Below, piece after piece: positions 21,712-30,819 of a stretch of 64,000 bases of DNA. A program made the translations under genes and the position numbers. The DNA comes from Tenacibaculum sp. M341 (GTDB lineage: Bacteria > Bacteroidota > Bacteroidia > Flavobacteriales > Flavobacteriaceae). How positions within the stretch are numbered: the stretch's first letter is position 1; the number at the start of each line of letters is the position of its first letter. Under the pieces are notes generated by a model. That model did no database searches. It was not told where the DNA came from and was given only the letters and a program-made list of their open reading frames with translations. Location: NCBI RefSeq assembly GCF_004337695.1, contig NZ_SJXJ01000006.1, positions 210,090 through 274,089 on the forward strand, given 5' to 3'.

Positions 21712-22872
21712 ATGAAAATCAGATCAATTATTCAAAAATGTTTAATGCTACTAATTGCATTTATTACACTTTATTCTTGTAACCAGGTGAATACGTCTTC
21801 ACCAGAAGTAGAAGTAGAGAATACTTCATTTGCTAAAAAAGTCTTTGCTAACTACGATGGATATGCAAGAACTGTTCAAAATTATCCGCTTGCTGGAGTT
21901 CTTGTGAAAAAAGGAGAAGAGGTAATTGCTAAAAGTAATAAAGAAGGTTATTTTGTTATTGAAGGAAAGTTAGGAAAAGGAGATGTGTTAACTTTTGAGC
22001 ATCCTAAATTTGTATCAGTAACAAAAGTATTGAGCTTAGATTCAAAATTAATTATATGGATGAAAGAAAGAGGAGAAAGTGTTGTGTTTGATTCTAAAAG
22101 AGGTGGTGAGTTGAAATTAGAAAAAGGAGGTGGTTTAATAATTCCGCCAAATGCTTTTTCTTATAATGGAAGAGCTTACTTCGGGCCTGTTGAAATAACT
22201 GCTTCTTACATTGATGTAACAGATGAAGATGAGGTAAGAGCCGCGCCTGGAAGTTATGTTGCTTTTGATGCTAAACGTAATAATCTTGTTCCGTTGGCTT
22301 CTTTCGGAATGATTGAAGTGAATGCGGTTATTCCTAGGGAAAATATTCCATTAGAGTTGAGTGAAGGAAGTGCTATTCAAGCTAATTTTCCTGTTTTAAA
22401 TAAAGAGACACCAGAGGTTGTTAATTTGTATGAGTTTGATACTGAAATTGGTTATTGGATTGAAGCTGGTGAGTTGATCAATATTCAGAATAATGTGTTG
22501 CAAGGAGAAATAACAACAGTTAACAGTTCTTGGAATGCTGATGAACCTTGTAGTGAAACACTGGTTTGTGTAAAAGTGAAAGTTTTATTTGCTAATGGTA
22601 ATCCTGGTTGTGGAGTAGGGGCAACAGGAGTTACTTATGATGGTTTTGATGGAATACATTCTATTGGTCCTGATGATTATGTGGAGTTAATGGTATGTCC
22701 AGATAGTGTTTTTGAATTAGGAGCTTGCTGGATATTGTGTTGTGGACCTGGTGTGCCTTCTTCAGATCCATGTTGTAATAATCCTCAATACAGAACTACT
22801 ATTGATATGTCTACTATAACTTTAGATCCATCAGGGTGTACTGATATTGGAACTTGGATTGTTCCGAACTAA
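21712..22872 (+). CDS. Lipoprotein with carboxypeptidase-regulatory-like domain and Cys-rich tail
   Basis: A 386-residue lipoprotein: signal with lipobox TLYSC (Cys23). Residues about 55-120 form a regulatory-like beta-sandwich (YPLAGVLVKKGEEVIAKSNK, EGYFVIEG, LTFEHPKFVSVTKVLSL). Residues about 125-270 have the SGxG-like IPPNAFSYNGRAYFGPVEITASYIDVTD pattern of CILP-like bacterial proteins, with SFGMIEVNA. The last 110 residues carry at least 12 cysteines (CSETLVCVKV, CWILCCGPG, DPCCNNP), which would be disulfide-linked at the cell surface. No enzymatic motif. It has its own terminator and is probably independent of the repressor cluster. Confidence 0.75.
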   Translation: MKIRSIIQKCLMLLIAFITLYSCNQVNTSSPEVEVENTSFAKKVFANYDGYARTVQNYPLAGVLVKKGEEVIAKSNKEGYFVIEGKLGKGDVLTFEHPKFVSVTKVLSLDSKLIIWMKERGESVVFDSKRGGELKLEKGGGLIIPPNAFSYNGRAYFGPVEITASYIDVTDEDEVRAAPGSYVAFDAKRNNLVPLASFGMIEVNAVIPRENIPLELSEGSAIQANFPVLNKETPEVVNLYEFDTEIGYWIEAGELINIQNNVLQGEITTVNSSWNADEPCSETLVCVKVKVLFANGNPGCGVGATGVTYDGFDGIHSIGPDDYVELMVCPDSVFELGACWILCCGPGVPSSDPCCNNPQYRTTIDMSTITLDPSGCTDIGTWIVPN

Positions 22873-22900
22873 AATATAAAAATATGCGGTGGAACGTAAG

Positions 22901-22938
22901 CGGGGATGTATCTTGTAAAAGTCATCCTCGTTTTTTTT
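22901..22938 (+). terminator. Terminator of the Cys-rich lipoprotein gene
   Basis: Stem CGGGGATG / CATCCTCG (one G-T), 14-nt loop, followed by eight T. Confidence 0.85.
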
Positions 22939-23106
22939 GATAAATCTTCTTTTATAATTAACGATATTAATGGTGTTCTTTGTGTAAGATGAGTTATTCT
23001 CAAAAAAAACTCTTTTTCATAAGAAACCAAAAAACATATTTCATGTAAAATTGAAGAGTTTCTATTTATATCGATTCTAAATATAAAGTAAAACAAACTC
23101 TAATTC

Positions 23107-23137
23107 TTGTACAACTTGCCTATAGGTCTTAAATTTG
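23107..23137 (+). promoter_or_regulatory. Promoter of the sdh operon
   Basis: TTG (23107-23109), 20-bp spacer, TAAATTTG (23130-23137). It lies over a possible upstream TTG start, which fixes the true sdhC start at ATG 23170. Confidence 0.65.
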
Positions 23138-23169
23138 CTAGCAATTATTCAATATCAATTATAAAAATA

Positions 23170-23832
23170 ATGAGCGGATTATTAAAATCTTCTATAGGAA
23201 GAAAGTTTGCGATGGCTTTGTCGGCACTCTTTCTAATGGTTTTTTTACTACAACACTTTGTAATCAACATTTTATCGGTTTTTAGCCCTGAAGCTTTTAA
23301 TGATGCTTCATATTTTATGGGTAACTTTTGGGCTGTTCAATACTTATTACAGCCAGTTTTAATGTTTGGTGTAGTTTTCCATTTTGTAATGGGATTTGTA
23401 CTAGAAATTAAAAACAAAGGTGCTCGTGAAGTTAAGTATGCAAAAAATAATGGTGCGGCTAACTCTACTTGGATGAGTAGAAACATGATTTGGACTGGTT
23501 TAGCAATATTAGGTTTTGTAGTATTCCATTTAAATGATTTTTGGGTTCCTGAGATGGTTGAAAAATATATAGATGGAAAAAGTCAAGTTGGTAAAGATTT
23601 TTACACTCATGTAGTTCACATGTTTGAGAATCCTATCAGAGTAGGTGTGTACGTGCTTTCTTTTGTGTTTTTAGCATTACACTTATTACATGGTTTTAAT
23701 TCTGCTTTTCAATCAGTAGGAGCAAATAATAAATATACTAAAGGATTGAAGACGTTTAGTAAAGTTTATGCAATTGGTATACCTGTAGGGTTTATCATCA
23801 TTGCTTTATTTCACCATTTCAATCACCACTAA
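23170..23832 (+). CDS. sdhC: Succinate dehydrogenase cytochrome b subunit (class B, SdhC/FrdC type)
   Basis: A 220-residue integral membrane protein with five predicted helices, the single-polypeptide diheme type found with B. subtilis-like and Wolinella-like complex II. Candidate heme-ligand histidines are in FLLQHFVINI, MFGVVFHFVMG, VVFHLND, YTHVVHMF and ALHLLHGF. It anchors SdhAB and passes electrons to menaquinone. The frame extends to a TTG at 23107, but that overlaps the promoter, and homologs start at MSGLLKSSIGRKF. sdhA starts 12 bp downstream. Confidence 0.92.
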   Translation: MSGLLKSSIGRKFAMALSALFLMVFLLQHFVINILSVFSPEAFNDASYFMGNFWAVQYLLQPVLMFGVVFHFVMGFVLEIKNKGAREVKYAKNNGAANSTWMSRNMIWTGLAILGFVVFHLNDFWVPEMVEKYIDGKSQVGKDFYTHVVHMFENPIRVGVYVLSFVFLALHLLHGFNSAFQSVGANNKYTKGLKTFSKVYAIGIPVGFIIIALFHHFNHH

Positions 23833-23844
23833 TACAATTCAAGT

Positions 23845-25860
23845 ATGGCAACTTTAGATTCAAAAACACCAAAAGGTCCAATTGCTGATAAATGGACCAA
23901 TCATAAAAATAAAATCAACTTAGTGAACCCAGCAAACAAGCGTTTGATAGACGTGATTGTTGTTGGAACAGGTTTAGCAGGAGGTTCTGCTGCTGCAACT
24001 TTAGCTGAGTTAGGATATAATGTAAAAGCATTTTGTTTTCAAGATTCTCCACGTCGTGCGCACTCTATTGCAGCACAAGGGGGAATTAATGCAGCAAAAA
24101 ACTATCAAGGAGACGGAGATTCTACTTACAGATTATTTTACGATACTGTAAAAGGAGGAGATTACCGTTCTCGTGAGGCTAACGTATATCGTTTAGCTGA
24201 AGTATCTGCTAATATTATCGACCAATGTGTGGCTCAAGGAGTTCCTTTCGCACGTGATTATGGTGGATTATTAGATAACCGTTCTTTTGGAGGGGTACTT
24301 GTATCAAGAACTTTTTACGCAAAAGGACAAACAGGACAACAATTATTATTAGGAGCATATTCTGCAATGAACCGTCAAATCGGTCGTGGAAAAATCAAAA
24401 TGTACAACCGTCACGAAATGTTAGATGTTGTAATCGTTGATGGAAAAGCTCGTGGTATTATTGCTCGTAATTTAGTTACTGGAGAAATTGAGCGTCATTC
24501 TGCTCATGCTGTTGTATTAGGAACTGGAGGTTACGGTAACGTATTCTTCTTATCAACTAACGCAATGGGAAGTAACGTAACAGCTGCATGGAGAGCTCAC
24601 AAAAAAGGAGCTTACTTTGCAAACCCTTGTTACACGCAAATTCATCCAACTTGTATTCCTGTATCAGGAGATCATCAATCTAAATTAACGTTAATGTCTG
24701 AATCATTACGTAACGATGGTCGTATTTGGGTTCCAAAGAAAATGGAAGATGTAAAAGCAATTCGTGAAGGAAGTTTAAAGCCTACGCAAATTGCTGAAGA
24801 AAATAGAGATTATTACTTAGAGCGTCGTTACCCTGCATTTGGTAACTTAGTTCCACGTGATGTTGCATCTCGTGCTGCTAAAGAGCGTTGTGATGCTGGT
24901 TTCGGAGTTAACGCAACTGGTGAAGCTGTTTATTTAGATTTCGCTTCTGCTATTGAGCGTTACGGAAAAGAGCAAGCAACTATTAAAGGTTTAAATGTAA
25001 ACGATGCTGCTTTAGTTAAAAAATTAGGTCAGGAAGTTGTAAAGAATAAGTATGGTAACTTATTCCAAATGTATGAGAAAATCGTTGATGAGAATCCTTA
25101 TGAAACTCCAATGATGATTTATCCAGCGGTTCACTACACAATGGGTGGAGTTTGGGTAGATTACAACTTAATGACTACTGTTCCTGGATTATATGCAATT
25201 GGAGAAGCTAATTTCTCAGATCACGGAGCGAACCGTTTAGGTGCTTCTGCATTAATGCAAGGTTTAGCTGATGGTTACTTTGTATTACCATACACAATTG
25301 GTGATTATTTAGCAGATGATATTCGTACAGGTCCAATTTCTACTGAGACTCCTGAATTTGATGCAGCTGAAAAGAGTGTACGTGCTACAATAGACAAGTT
25401 TGTTAACAATAACGGAACAAAGTCGGTAGATTATTTCCACAAACGTTTAGGAAAAATTATGTGGAATAAAGTAGGAATGTCTCGTAACGAAAAAGGATTA
25501 AAGGAAGCAATTGAAGAGATTTCTGCTTTAAGAGCTGAATTTTATAAGGATGTAAGAGTGCCTGGTGGTGCAAATGAGTTTAATGAAGAATTAGCGAAAG
25601 CTGGTCGTGTGGCTGACTTCTTAGAATTAGGAGAGTTATTTGCTAAAGATGCATTAAATAGAACAGAATCTTGTGGAGGTCACTTCCGTGAAGAGTCTGT
25701 TGAATTAGATGGTCCTCAAAAAGGAGAAGCATTACGTAACGATAAAGAGTTTGCTTATGTGTCTGCTTGGGAGTACAAAGGTGAACCAAAAGATGCTGTT
25801 TTACACAAAGAGGAATTAGAGTTTAACGATATTGAATTAAAGCAACGTTCATACAAATAA
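23845..25860 (+). CDS. sdhA: Succinate dehydrogenase flavoprotein subunit
   Basis: A 671-residue cytoplasm-facing subunit of complex II. FAD-binding GxGxxG at [22 protein letters not shown] (read in two parts), the covalent-FAD histidine in [15 protein letters not shown], substrate-site residues in HPTCIP and the C-terminal [21 protein letters not shown] segment are all intact. It oxidises succinate to fumarate in the TCA cycle and hands electrons to SdhB. Length fits the Bacteroidota form (about 660-670). Middle gene of sdhCAB, with 10-12 bp gaps. Strong use of CGT and AAC codons compared with neighbours is consistent with high expression. Confidence 0.97.
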   Translation: MATLDSKTPKGPIADKWTNHKNKINLVNPANKRLIDVIVVGTGLAGGSAAATLAELGYNVKAFCFQDSPRRAHSIAAQGGINAAKNYQGDGDSTYRLFYDTVKGGDYRSREANVYRLAEVSANIIDQCVAQGVPFARDYGGLLDNRSFGGVLVSRTFYAKGQTGQQLLLGAYSAMNRQIGRGKIKMYNRHEMLDVVIVDGKARGIIARNLVTGEIERHSAHAVVLGTGGYGNVFFLSTNAMGSNVTAAWRAHKKGAYFANPCYTQIHPTCIPVSGDHQSKLTLMSESLRNDGRIWVPKKMEDVKAIREGSLKPTQIAEENRDYYLERRYPAFGNLVPRDVASRAAKERCDAGFGVNATGEAVYLDFASAIERYGKEQATIKGLNVNDAALVKKLGQEVVKNKYGNLFQMYEKIVDENPYETPMMIYPAVHYTMGGVWVDYNLMTTVPGLYAIGEANFSDHGANRLGASALMQGLADGYFVLPYTIGDYLADDIRTGPISTETPEFDAAEKSVRATIDKFVNNNGTKSVDYFHKRLGKIMWNKVGMSRNEKGLKEAIEEISALRAEFYKDVRVPGGANEFNEELAKAGRVADFLELGELFAKDALNRTESCGGHFREESVELDGPQKGEALRNDKEFAYVSAWEYKGEPKDAVLHKEELEFNDIELKQRSYK

Positions 25861-25870
25861 GGAAAGAATT

Positions 25871-26617
25871 ATGAATTTAACGTTAAAAATTTGGCGTCAA
25901 AAAGGCGCAAGCGATAAAGGAAAAATGGTTGATTACAAAATCAACGATGTATCGCCAGATATGTCTTTCCTTGAAATGTTAGATGTTTTAAATACACAGT
26001 TAATTGAAAGTGGTGATGAGCCAGTAGCTTTTGATCATGACTGTCGTGAGGGAATCTGTGGTATGTGTTCTTTATACATTAACGGAGAAGCACACGGACC
26101 AGATAGAGGAGTAACTACGTGTCAGTTACACATGCGTAAGTTTAAAGATGGTGATACTATTTTTATAGAGCCATTTAGAGCTAAAGCTTTCCCAGTAATT
26201 AAAGATTTAGTAGTAGATAGATCTGCTTTTGATAGAGTACAACATGCAGGAGGATTTATTTCTGTAAATACTTCAGGTAATACTCAAGATGCAAATGCAA
26301 TTCCTGTAAACAAAGAGAATGCTGATAAGGCTTTTGATGCAGCAACTTGTATTGGTTGTGGTGCATGTGTTGCAACTTGTAAAAATTCGTCTGCAATGTT
26401 ATATGTGTCTGCAAAAGTTTCTCAGTTTGCTTTATTACCACAAGGTCAAGTAGAGGCTACTGATCGTGTATTAAACATGGTAAAGCAAATGGATGAAGAA
26501 GGATTCGGTAACTGTACAAACACAGGAGCTTGTGAAGTAGAGTGTCCAAAAGGAATTTCTTTAGAAAACATTGCACGTATGAATACTGAATTCTTAAAAG
26601 CTAGCTTTAAAGGATAG
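25871..26617 (+). CDS. sdhB: Succinate dehydrogenase iron-sulfur subunit
   Basis: A 248-residue iron-sulfur protein. The N-terminal plant-type ferredoxin domain has the [2Fe-2S] ligands in [20 protein letters not shown] and a following C. The C-terminal domain has [15 protein letters not shown] for the [4Fe-4S] cluster and [15 protein letters not shown] completing the [4Fe-4S]/[3Fe-4S] ligand set. It relays electrons from SdhA to the heme subunit. It is the last gene of the operon, ending at the terminator at 26640-26677. Confidence 0.96.
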   Translation: MNLTLKIWRQKGASDKGKMVDYKINDVSPDMSFLEMLDVLNTQLIESGDEPVAFDHDCREGICGMCSLYINGEAHGPDRGVTTCQLHMRKFKDGDTIFIEPFRAKAFPVIKDLVVDRSAFDRVQHAGGFISVNTSGNTQDANAIPVNKENADKAFDAATCIGCGACVATCKNSSAMLYVSAKVSQFALLPQGQVEATDRVLNMVKQMDEEGFGNCTNTGACEVECPKGISLENIARMNTEFLKASFKG

Positions 26618-26639
26618 TATTTAATACTTAATAATATAT

Positions 26640-26677
26640 AAACAGGTTTAAAATTCGTTTTTAAGCCTGTTTTTTTT
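26640..26677 (+). terminator. Terminator of sdhCAB
   Basis: 14-bp stem AAACAGGTTTAAAA / TTTTTAAGCCTGTTT (one G-T) closed by a TTCG tetraloop, followed by T-run. Confidence 0.9.
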
Positions 26678-26795
26678 GTTAGTTTATAGAATGTTTTTTT
26701 GTTTATATCTGTTCTATAATGAGTTTTAGGGGGGTGTGATGATATAAGGTTTCTTAGATTGAATTTTTAAAAGCTCTTAAAACTAAGTTTTGGGT

Positions 26796-26831
26796 ATAAA
26801 AAAACCTGTTTTCAAAATAGAAAACAGGTTT
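26796..26831 (-). terminator. Terminator of glnA (GSII)
   Basis: 12-bp stem AAACCTGTTTTC / GAAAACAGGTTT, 6-nt loop, with a minus-strand T-run. Confidence 0.85.
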
Positions 26832-26900
26832 ACGTTCAAATGTAAATATATTTATCGCTGAGCGATAGAATAAGGCTTAAGGGTTTTTAATTTTAGCCTT

Positions 26901-27911
26901 TTAGATCTTTGCGCTCTTTACAGTTTCGATAATTCTCCCTGCAACTTTGTATGGATCTGCGTTAGAAGCTGGTCTTCTATCTTCTAACCAACCTTTCCAT
27001 CCTTTTTCTACAGTAATAATAGGAATACGAATAGAAGCTCCACGGTCAGAAATACCATAACTAAAGTCGTTAATTGAAGCAGTTTCGTGTAAACCAGTTA
27101 AACGTTGTTCGTTATATTCTCCGTAAACAGCAATATGTTCTTTAGTTACAGGTCTGAATGCTTCACAAACTTTTTCGTAAGTTTCTTGACTACCACATGT
27201 TCTTAATAATGTGTTAGAGAAGTTAGCATGCATACCAGAACCATTCCAGTCTCCTTTTACAGGTTTTGGGTGGTACTCAATATAATAACCAAACTTTTCA
27301 GTTAAACGGTCAAGTAAATAACGAGCAATCCAAATTTCATCACCAGCTTTTTTAGCTCCTTTAGCAAATAATTGGAATTCCCATTGTCCAGAAGCAACCT
27401 CTTGATTGATTCCCTCAAAGTTTAAACCAGCAGCAATACACAAATCAGCATGCTCTTCTACGAAATCTCTACCATGAGTGTTTTTTCCACCAACAGAACA
27501 GTAATACATTCCTTGAGGTCCAGGATATCCACCAATTGGGAAACCTAATGGTAATTGAGTGTGTGTATCCATAATGAAGTACTCTTGCTCAAAACCAAAC
27601 CAGAAATCGTTATCATCATCATCAATAGAAGCTCTACCGTTAGTTGGGTGAGGTGTACCATCAGCATTTAAAACTTCAGTCATTACTAAATAACCATTTT
27701 CACGAGCAGGATCTGGATAAATAGCTACAGGTTTTAATAAACAATCAGAATCACCACCTTCAGCTTGTTTCGTTGAAGATCCATCGAAAGACCAAATTGG
27801 GCAATCTTCTAATTTACCACTAAAGTCTTCTACAACTTTAGTTTTACTTCTCATGTTTTGAGTAGGAAAGTATCCATCTAACCAAATATACTCTAATTTA
27901 AATCTAGCCAT
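26901..27911 (-). CDS. glnA: Glutamine synthetase, eukaryote-like type II
   Basis: A 336-residue GSII-type glutamine synthetase (beta-grasp plus catalytic domain), distinctly shorter than bacterial GSI (about 470). Motifs: WSFDGSST at residues about 41-48, FGFEQEYFIMD (metal-binding Glu), PQGMYYCSVGG, KPVKGDWNGSGMHANFS, and RGASIRIP near the C-terminus. It makes glutamine from glutamate, ammonia and ATP in the cytoplasm. The divergent neighbour is a second, type III enzyme. The intergenic region carries two matched palindromes, so both are probably under one nitrogen-responsive regulator. There is no GSI adenylylation site. Confidence 0.96.
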   Translation of the reverse strand: MARFKLEYIWLDGYFPTQNMRSKTKVVEDFSGKLEDCPIWSFDGSSTKQAEGGDSDCLLKPVAIYPDPARENGYLVMTEVLNADGTPHPTNGRASIDDDDNDFWFGFEQEYFIMDTHTQLPLGFPIGGYPGPQGMYYCSVGGKNTHGRDFVEEHADLCIAAGLNFEGINQEVASGQWEFQLFAKGAKKAGDEIWIARYLLDRLTEKFGYYIEYHPKPVKGDWNGSGMHANFSNTLLRTCGSQETYEKVCEAFRPVTKEHIAVYGEYNEQRLTGLHETASINDFSYGISDRGASIRIPIITVEKGWKGWLEDRRPASNADPYKVAGRIIETVKSAKI

Positions 27912-27951
27912 GATATTTTTTTTAAATGCTGTTTTTGAGTTTTAATGATAC

Positions 27952-27981
27952 AAAAATCAATATTTTTTTAATTACCCCCAA
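27952..27981 (-). promoter_or_regulatory. Promoter of glnA (GSII)
   Basis: Minus strand TTG (27981-27979), 19-bp spacer, GATTTTTG (27959-27952), one mismatch. The -33 TTG sits inside palindrome 1. Confidence 0.55.
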
Positions 27982-27995
27982 ATTTTATGGGGTAA
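27972..27995. promoter_or_regulatory. Palindromic operator 1 of the glnA/glnN region
   Basis: TTACCCC-N10-GGGGTAA. It straddles the -33 element of glnA. See operator 2 for the matching copy. Confidence 0.6.
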
Positions 27996-28025
27996 AAATT
28001 ATAATTATTAATATTTATTTAATCT

Positions 28026-28047
28026 GACCCCTATTTTTTTGGGGGTC
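28026..28047. promoter_or_regulatory. Palindromic operator 2 of the glnA/glnN region
   Basis: GACCCC-N10-GGGGTC, the same arm spacing as operator 1. Centres are 53 bp apart, about five helical turns. Its TTTG lies over the expected -33 position of glnN. Confidence 0.6.
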
Positions 28048-28071
28048 GCTGTGTTTTAATTATTATTTTTG
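28039..28071 (+). promoter_or_regulatory. Promoter of glnN (GSIII)
   Basis: TTG (28039-28041), a long 22-bp spacer, TATTTTTG (28064-28071). The suboptimal spacer and operator overlap suggest it is regulated. Confidence 0.5.
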
Positions 28072-28087
28072 GAAAAAATTTGAAGAA

Positions 28088-30271
28088 ATGTCAGCAATAA
28101 GATTCAATGCACTGCAAGAAACATTAAATAGAACTCCGCGTCCTATAGAAGATACAGTTAGAAGATCGGAGTTATTTGCACAAAATGTTTTCAATAAGCA
28201 AACAATGCTTCAGTATATGACAAGAGAAGCTTATGATAGTGTAATGAATGCTATTGAATTTGGAACGAAGATAGATCGAAAAATAGCAGATCAGATTGCG
28301 GTTAGTATGAAAGACTGGGCGTTATCTAAAGGGGCTACACATTATACACATTGGTTTCAGCCATTAACAGGAGCTACAGCTGAAAAACATGATGCTTTTT
28401 TTGAAGTTACAGAAGAAGGATATGTTATTGAGCGCTTTGATGGAGGGCAATTAGTTCAGCAAGAACCAGATGCTTCTTCATTTCCAAATGGAGGAATTAG
28501 AAATACATTTGAAGCAAGAGGTTATACTGCTTGGGATCCAACGTCACCAGCATTTATATATGGTACAACATTGTGTATTCCTACTGTTTTTGTTGCTTAC
28601 ACAGGAGAAGCATTAGATAATAAAGCACCTTTATTAAGGGCTTTGCAAGCAATTGATGATGCCGCTACTGATGTTTGTAAATATTTTGATAAGAATGTTA
28701 CCAAGGTAAATGCAACTTTAGGTTGGGAGCAAGAATATTTTTTAATAGATAAAGCACTAGCAGCATCTCGTCCTGATATTATGATGACGGGTAGAACTCT
28801 GTTAGGGCATTCTTCGGCGAAAGGTCAGCAGTTAGATGATCATTACTTTGGGTCGATTCCTACGAGGATTTTAAATTTTATGCGAGATTTAGAGCAAGAG
28901 TCTATTTTGCTAGGTATTCCTGTAAAAACTAGGCATAATGAAGTTGCTCCAAATCAATTTGAGTTGGCTCCTATTTTTGAAGAAGCAAATTTAGCTGTTG
29001 ATCATAATTCATTGTTAATGGATTTAATGGAGAAGGTGGCGCAAAGACATCAGTTTAAAGTATTGTTTCATGAAAAGCCATTTAAAGGAATCAACGGATC
29101 TGGTAAACATAATAACTGGAGTTTGTCAACAAACACGGGGGTAAACTTGTTGAGTCCTGGGAAAACTCCTATGAAGAATCTTCAGTTTTTAACCTTTTTT
29201 GTAAATACTATAAAAGCAGTATGCGAATATGAGGAGTTAATTAGGGCTTCAGTAGCAAGCGCAAGTAATGATCATAGATTAGGAGCTAATGAAGCTCCCC
29301 CAGCTGTGATTTCTGTTTTTATAGGAACGCAACTTTCACAAGTTTTAGATGAATTAGAAAACGTTACAAAAGGGAAGTTGTCTCCTAAAGAGAAAACAGA
29401 TTTGAAATTAAATATTGTAGGTAAAATTCCAGAAATTTTATTAGATAACACTGATAGAAATAGAACTTCTCCTTTTGCTTTTACAGGGAATAAATTTGAA
29501 TTAAGAGCGGTAGGTTCTTGGTCTAATTGTGCCGGACCAATGACTGTTTTGAATACAATTATAGCAAAACAGTTAAAAGATTTTAAACAAGAGGTTGATG
29601 TTTTAGTTGAAACAAAGAAGCTAAAAAAGGATGAGGCTATTTTTAATGTATTGAGAGAGTATATTAAAGAGTCTAAAAAAATCCGTTTTGAAGGAGATGG
29701 TCATGGAGAAGCATGGGAGAAAGAAGCTGATAAAAGAGGGTTAAGCAATAATAAAACAACACCAGAAGCTTTAAAAGCTAAAATTTCTAAAAAAACGATT
29801 GCGTTATTTGAAGAAATGGAAGTAATGAATAAAGTTGAGGTAGAGGCAAGGCATGAGATAGAATTAGAAGAATATACTAAGCGTATTCAAATTGAAAGCA
29901 GGGTATTAGGAGATATTTCAAGAAATCATGTAATACCAACCGCCATTCAATATCAGAATACATTAATAGAAAATGTAAAAGGGTTAAAAGAAATTTTCAC
30001 TAATGATTTTGAGCAGTATGCTACAGAGCAACTCGATTTAATCAAAAGAATTTCAAATCATATCTCTGAAATAAATTCTAAGATTGAGAAAATGACGAAT
30101 GAGCGCAAAAGTGCAAATAAGTTAAATGGTCAAAAGAATGCAGATGCATATTGTTACAAAGTAAAACCTTTCTTTGAAGAAATACGTTATCATGTAGATA
30201 AGTTGGAGTTATTGGTAGATGATAATTTATGGCCTTTAACTAAATATAGAGAACTATTGTTTGCAAAATAA
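28088..30271 (+). CDS. glnN: Glutamine synthetase type III
   Basis: A 727-residue GSIII, the large form typical of Bacteroidota and cyanobacteria. Characteristic stretches: the N-terminal FNALQETLNR, THYTHWFQPLTGATAEKHDAF, the catalytic LGWEQEYFLID, KTRHNEVAPNQFELAPIFE, FKGINGSGKHNNWS and RNRTSPFAFTGNKFELRAVGS. The last is the GSIII signature. It acts as a dodecamer in ammonia assimilation. It is divergent from the GSII gene; a GNAT gene begins 5 bp after the stop and is likely co-transcribed. Confidence 0.97.
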   Translation: MSAIRFNALQETLNRTPRPIEDTVRRSELFAQNVFNKQTMLQYMTREAYDSVMNAIEFGTKIDRKIADQIAVSMKDWALSKGATHYTHWFQPLTGATAEKHDAFFEVTEEGYVIERFDGGQLVQQEPDASSFPNGGIRNTFEARGYTAWDPTSPAFIYGTTLCIPTVFVAYTGEALDNKAPLLRALQAIDDAATDVCKYFDKNVTKVNATLGWEQEYFLIDKALAASRPDIMMTGRTLLGHSSAKGQQLDDHYFGSIPTRILNFMRDLEQESILLGIPVKTRHNEVAPNQFELAPIFEEANLAVDHNSLLMDLMEKVAQRHQFKVLFHEKPFKGINGSGKHNNWSLSTNTGVNLLSPGKTPMKNLQFLTFFVNTIKAVCEYEELIRASVASASNDHRLGANEAPPAVISVFIGTQLSQVLDELENVTKGKLSPKEKTDLKLNIVGKIPEILLDNTDRNRTSPFAFTGNKFELRAVGSWSNCAGPMTVLNTIIAKQLKDFKQEVDVLVETKKLKKDEAIFNVLREYIKESKKIRFEGDGHGEAWEKEADKRGLSNNKTTPEALKAKISKKTIALFEEMEVMNKVEVEARHEIELEEYTKRIQIESRVLGDISRNHVIPTAIQYQNTLIENVKGLKEIFTNDFEQYATEQLDLIKRISNHISEINSKIEKMTNERKSANKLNGQKNADAYCYKVKPFFEEIRYHVDKLELLVDDNLWPLTKYRELLFAK

Positions 30272-30276
30272 TAGCT

Positions 30277-30771
30277 ATGATGGTTGTAGCATTAGAAAAT
30301 AAACATTGGATTGAGGTTGCAGAAATTTACAAAGAAGGTATCGCAACCAATAATGCTACATTCAGAAAAGAAGTACCAAGTTGGAATGAATGGAGTTCTA
30401 AATGTCATCAACATTCTAGGTTTGTGGTATTAGATAATGAGAATACTGTGATTGGATGGGCTGCTTTAGCTCCAGTTTCTAATAGATATGAGTATAGAGG
30501 AGTTGCTGAAGTGAGTGTATATGTGAAATTATCATCAGCAGGAAAAAGAATTGGAAGTAAGTTAATGGAGAAAATAATAGAATCTTCCGAAGAAAATCAT
30601 ATTTGGTCTTTATACTCAAGTTTATTTCCAGAAAACATAGGAAGCGTTAAATTACACGAGAAATATGGTTTTAGATGTATTGGTTTTCGTGAGAAAATAG
30701 CACAACTTAATGGAGTTTGGAGAGATACTGTTTTATATGAAAGAAGGAGTAAAAAGTATGAATTACTTTGA
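30277..30771 (+). CDS. GNAT-family N-acetyltransferase (phosphinothricin acetyltransferase-like)
   Basis: A 164-residue GNAT enzyme. Recognisable parts are IYKEGIATNNATFRKEVPSW near the N-terminus, GWAALAPVSNRYEYRGVAEVSVYV (strands 3-4 and the start of motif A), the acetyl-CoA P-loop SSAGKRIGSKLMEKII, and NIGSVKLHEKYGFRCIGFRE. The overall pattern is that of the YncA/Pat (phosphinothricin or methionine sulfoximine N-acetyltransferase) group. Methionine sulfoximine is a glutamine synthetase inhibitor, so co-transcription with glnN 5 bp upstream may be functional; that is inference. Confidence 0.88.
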   Translation: MMVVALENKHWIEVAEIYKEGIATNNATFRKEVPSWNEWSSKCHQHSRFVVLDNENTVIGWAALAPVSNRYEYRGVAEVSVYVKLSSAGKRIGSKLMEKIIESSEENHIWSLYSSLFPENIGSVKLHEKYGFRCIGFREKIAQLNGVWRDTVLYERRSKKYELL

Positions 30772-30797
30772 TAGTCTAGTGTTTTAAAGTAATTTTG
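30767..30797 (+). promoter_or_regulatory. Promoter of purM
   Basis: TTTG (30767-30770), 19-bp spacer, TAATTTTG (30790-30797): full consensus. It overlaps the end of the GNAT gene. Confidence 0.75.
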
Positions 30798-30819
30798 CAG
30801 TCAACAACAACACAACAAG

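Noticed and set aside
23107-23169. TTG start giving a 241-residue SdhC
   Set aside because: It overlaps the -33 element; homologs start at MSGLL.
27912-28087. Glutamine riboswitch in the glnA/glnN spacer
   Set aside because: The G/C blocks are promoter-proximal palindromes overlapping the -33 elements; no glnA-type aptamer pattern is visible and the glnN leader is only a few bases long.
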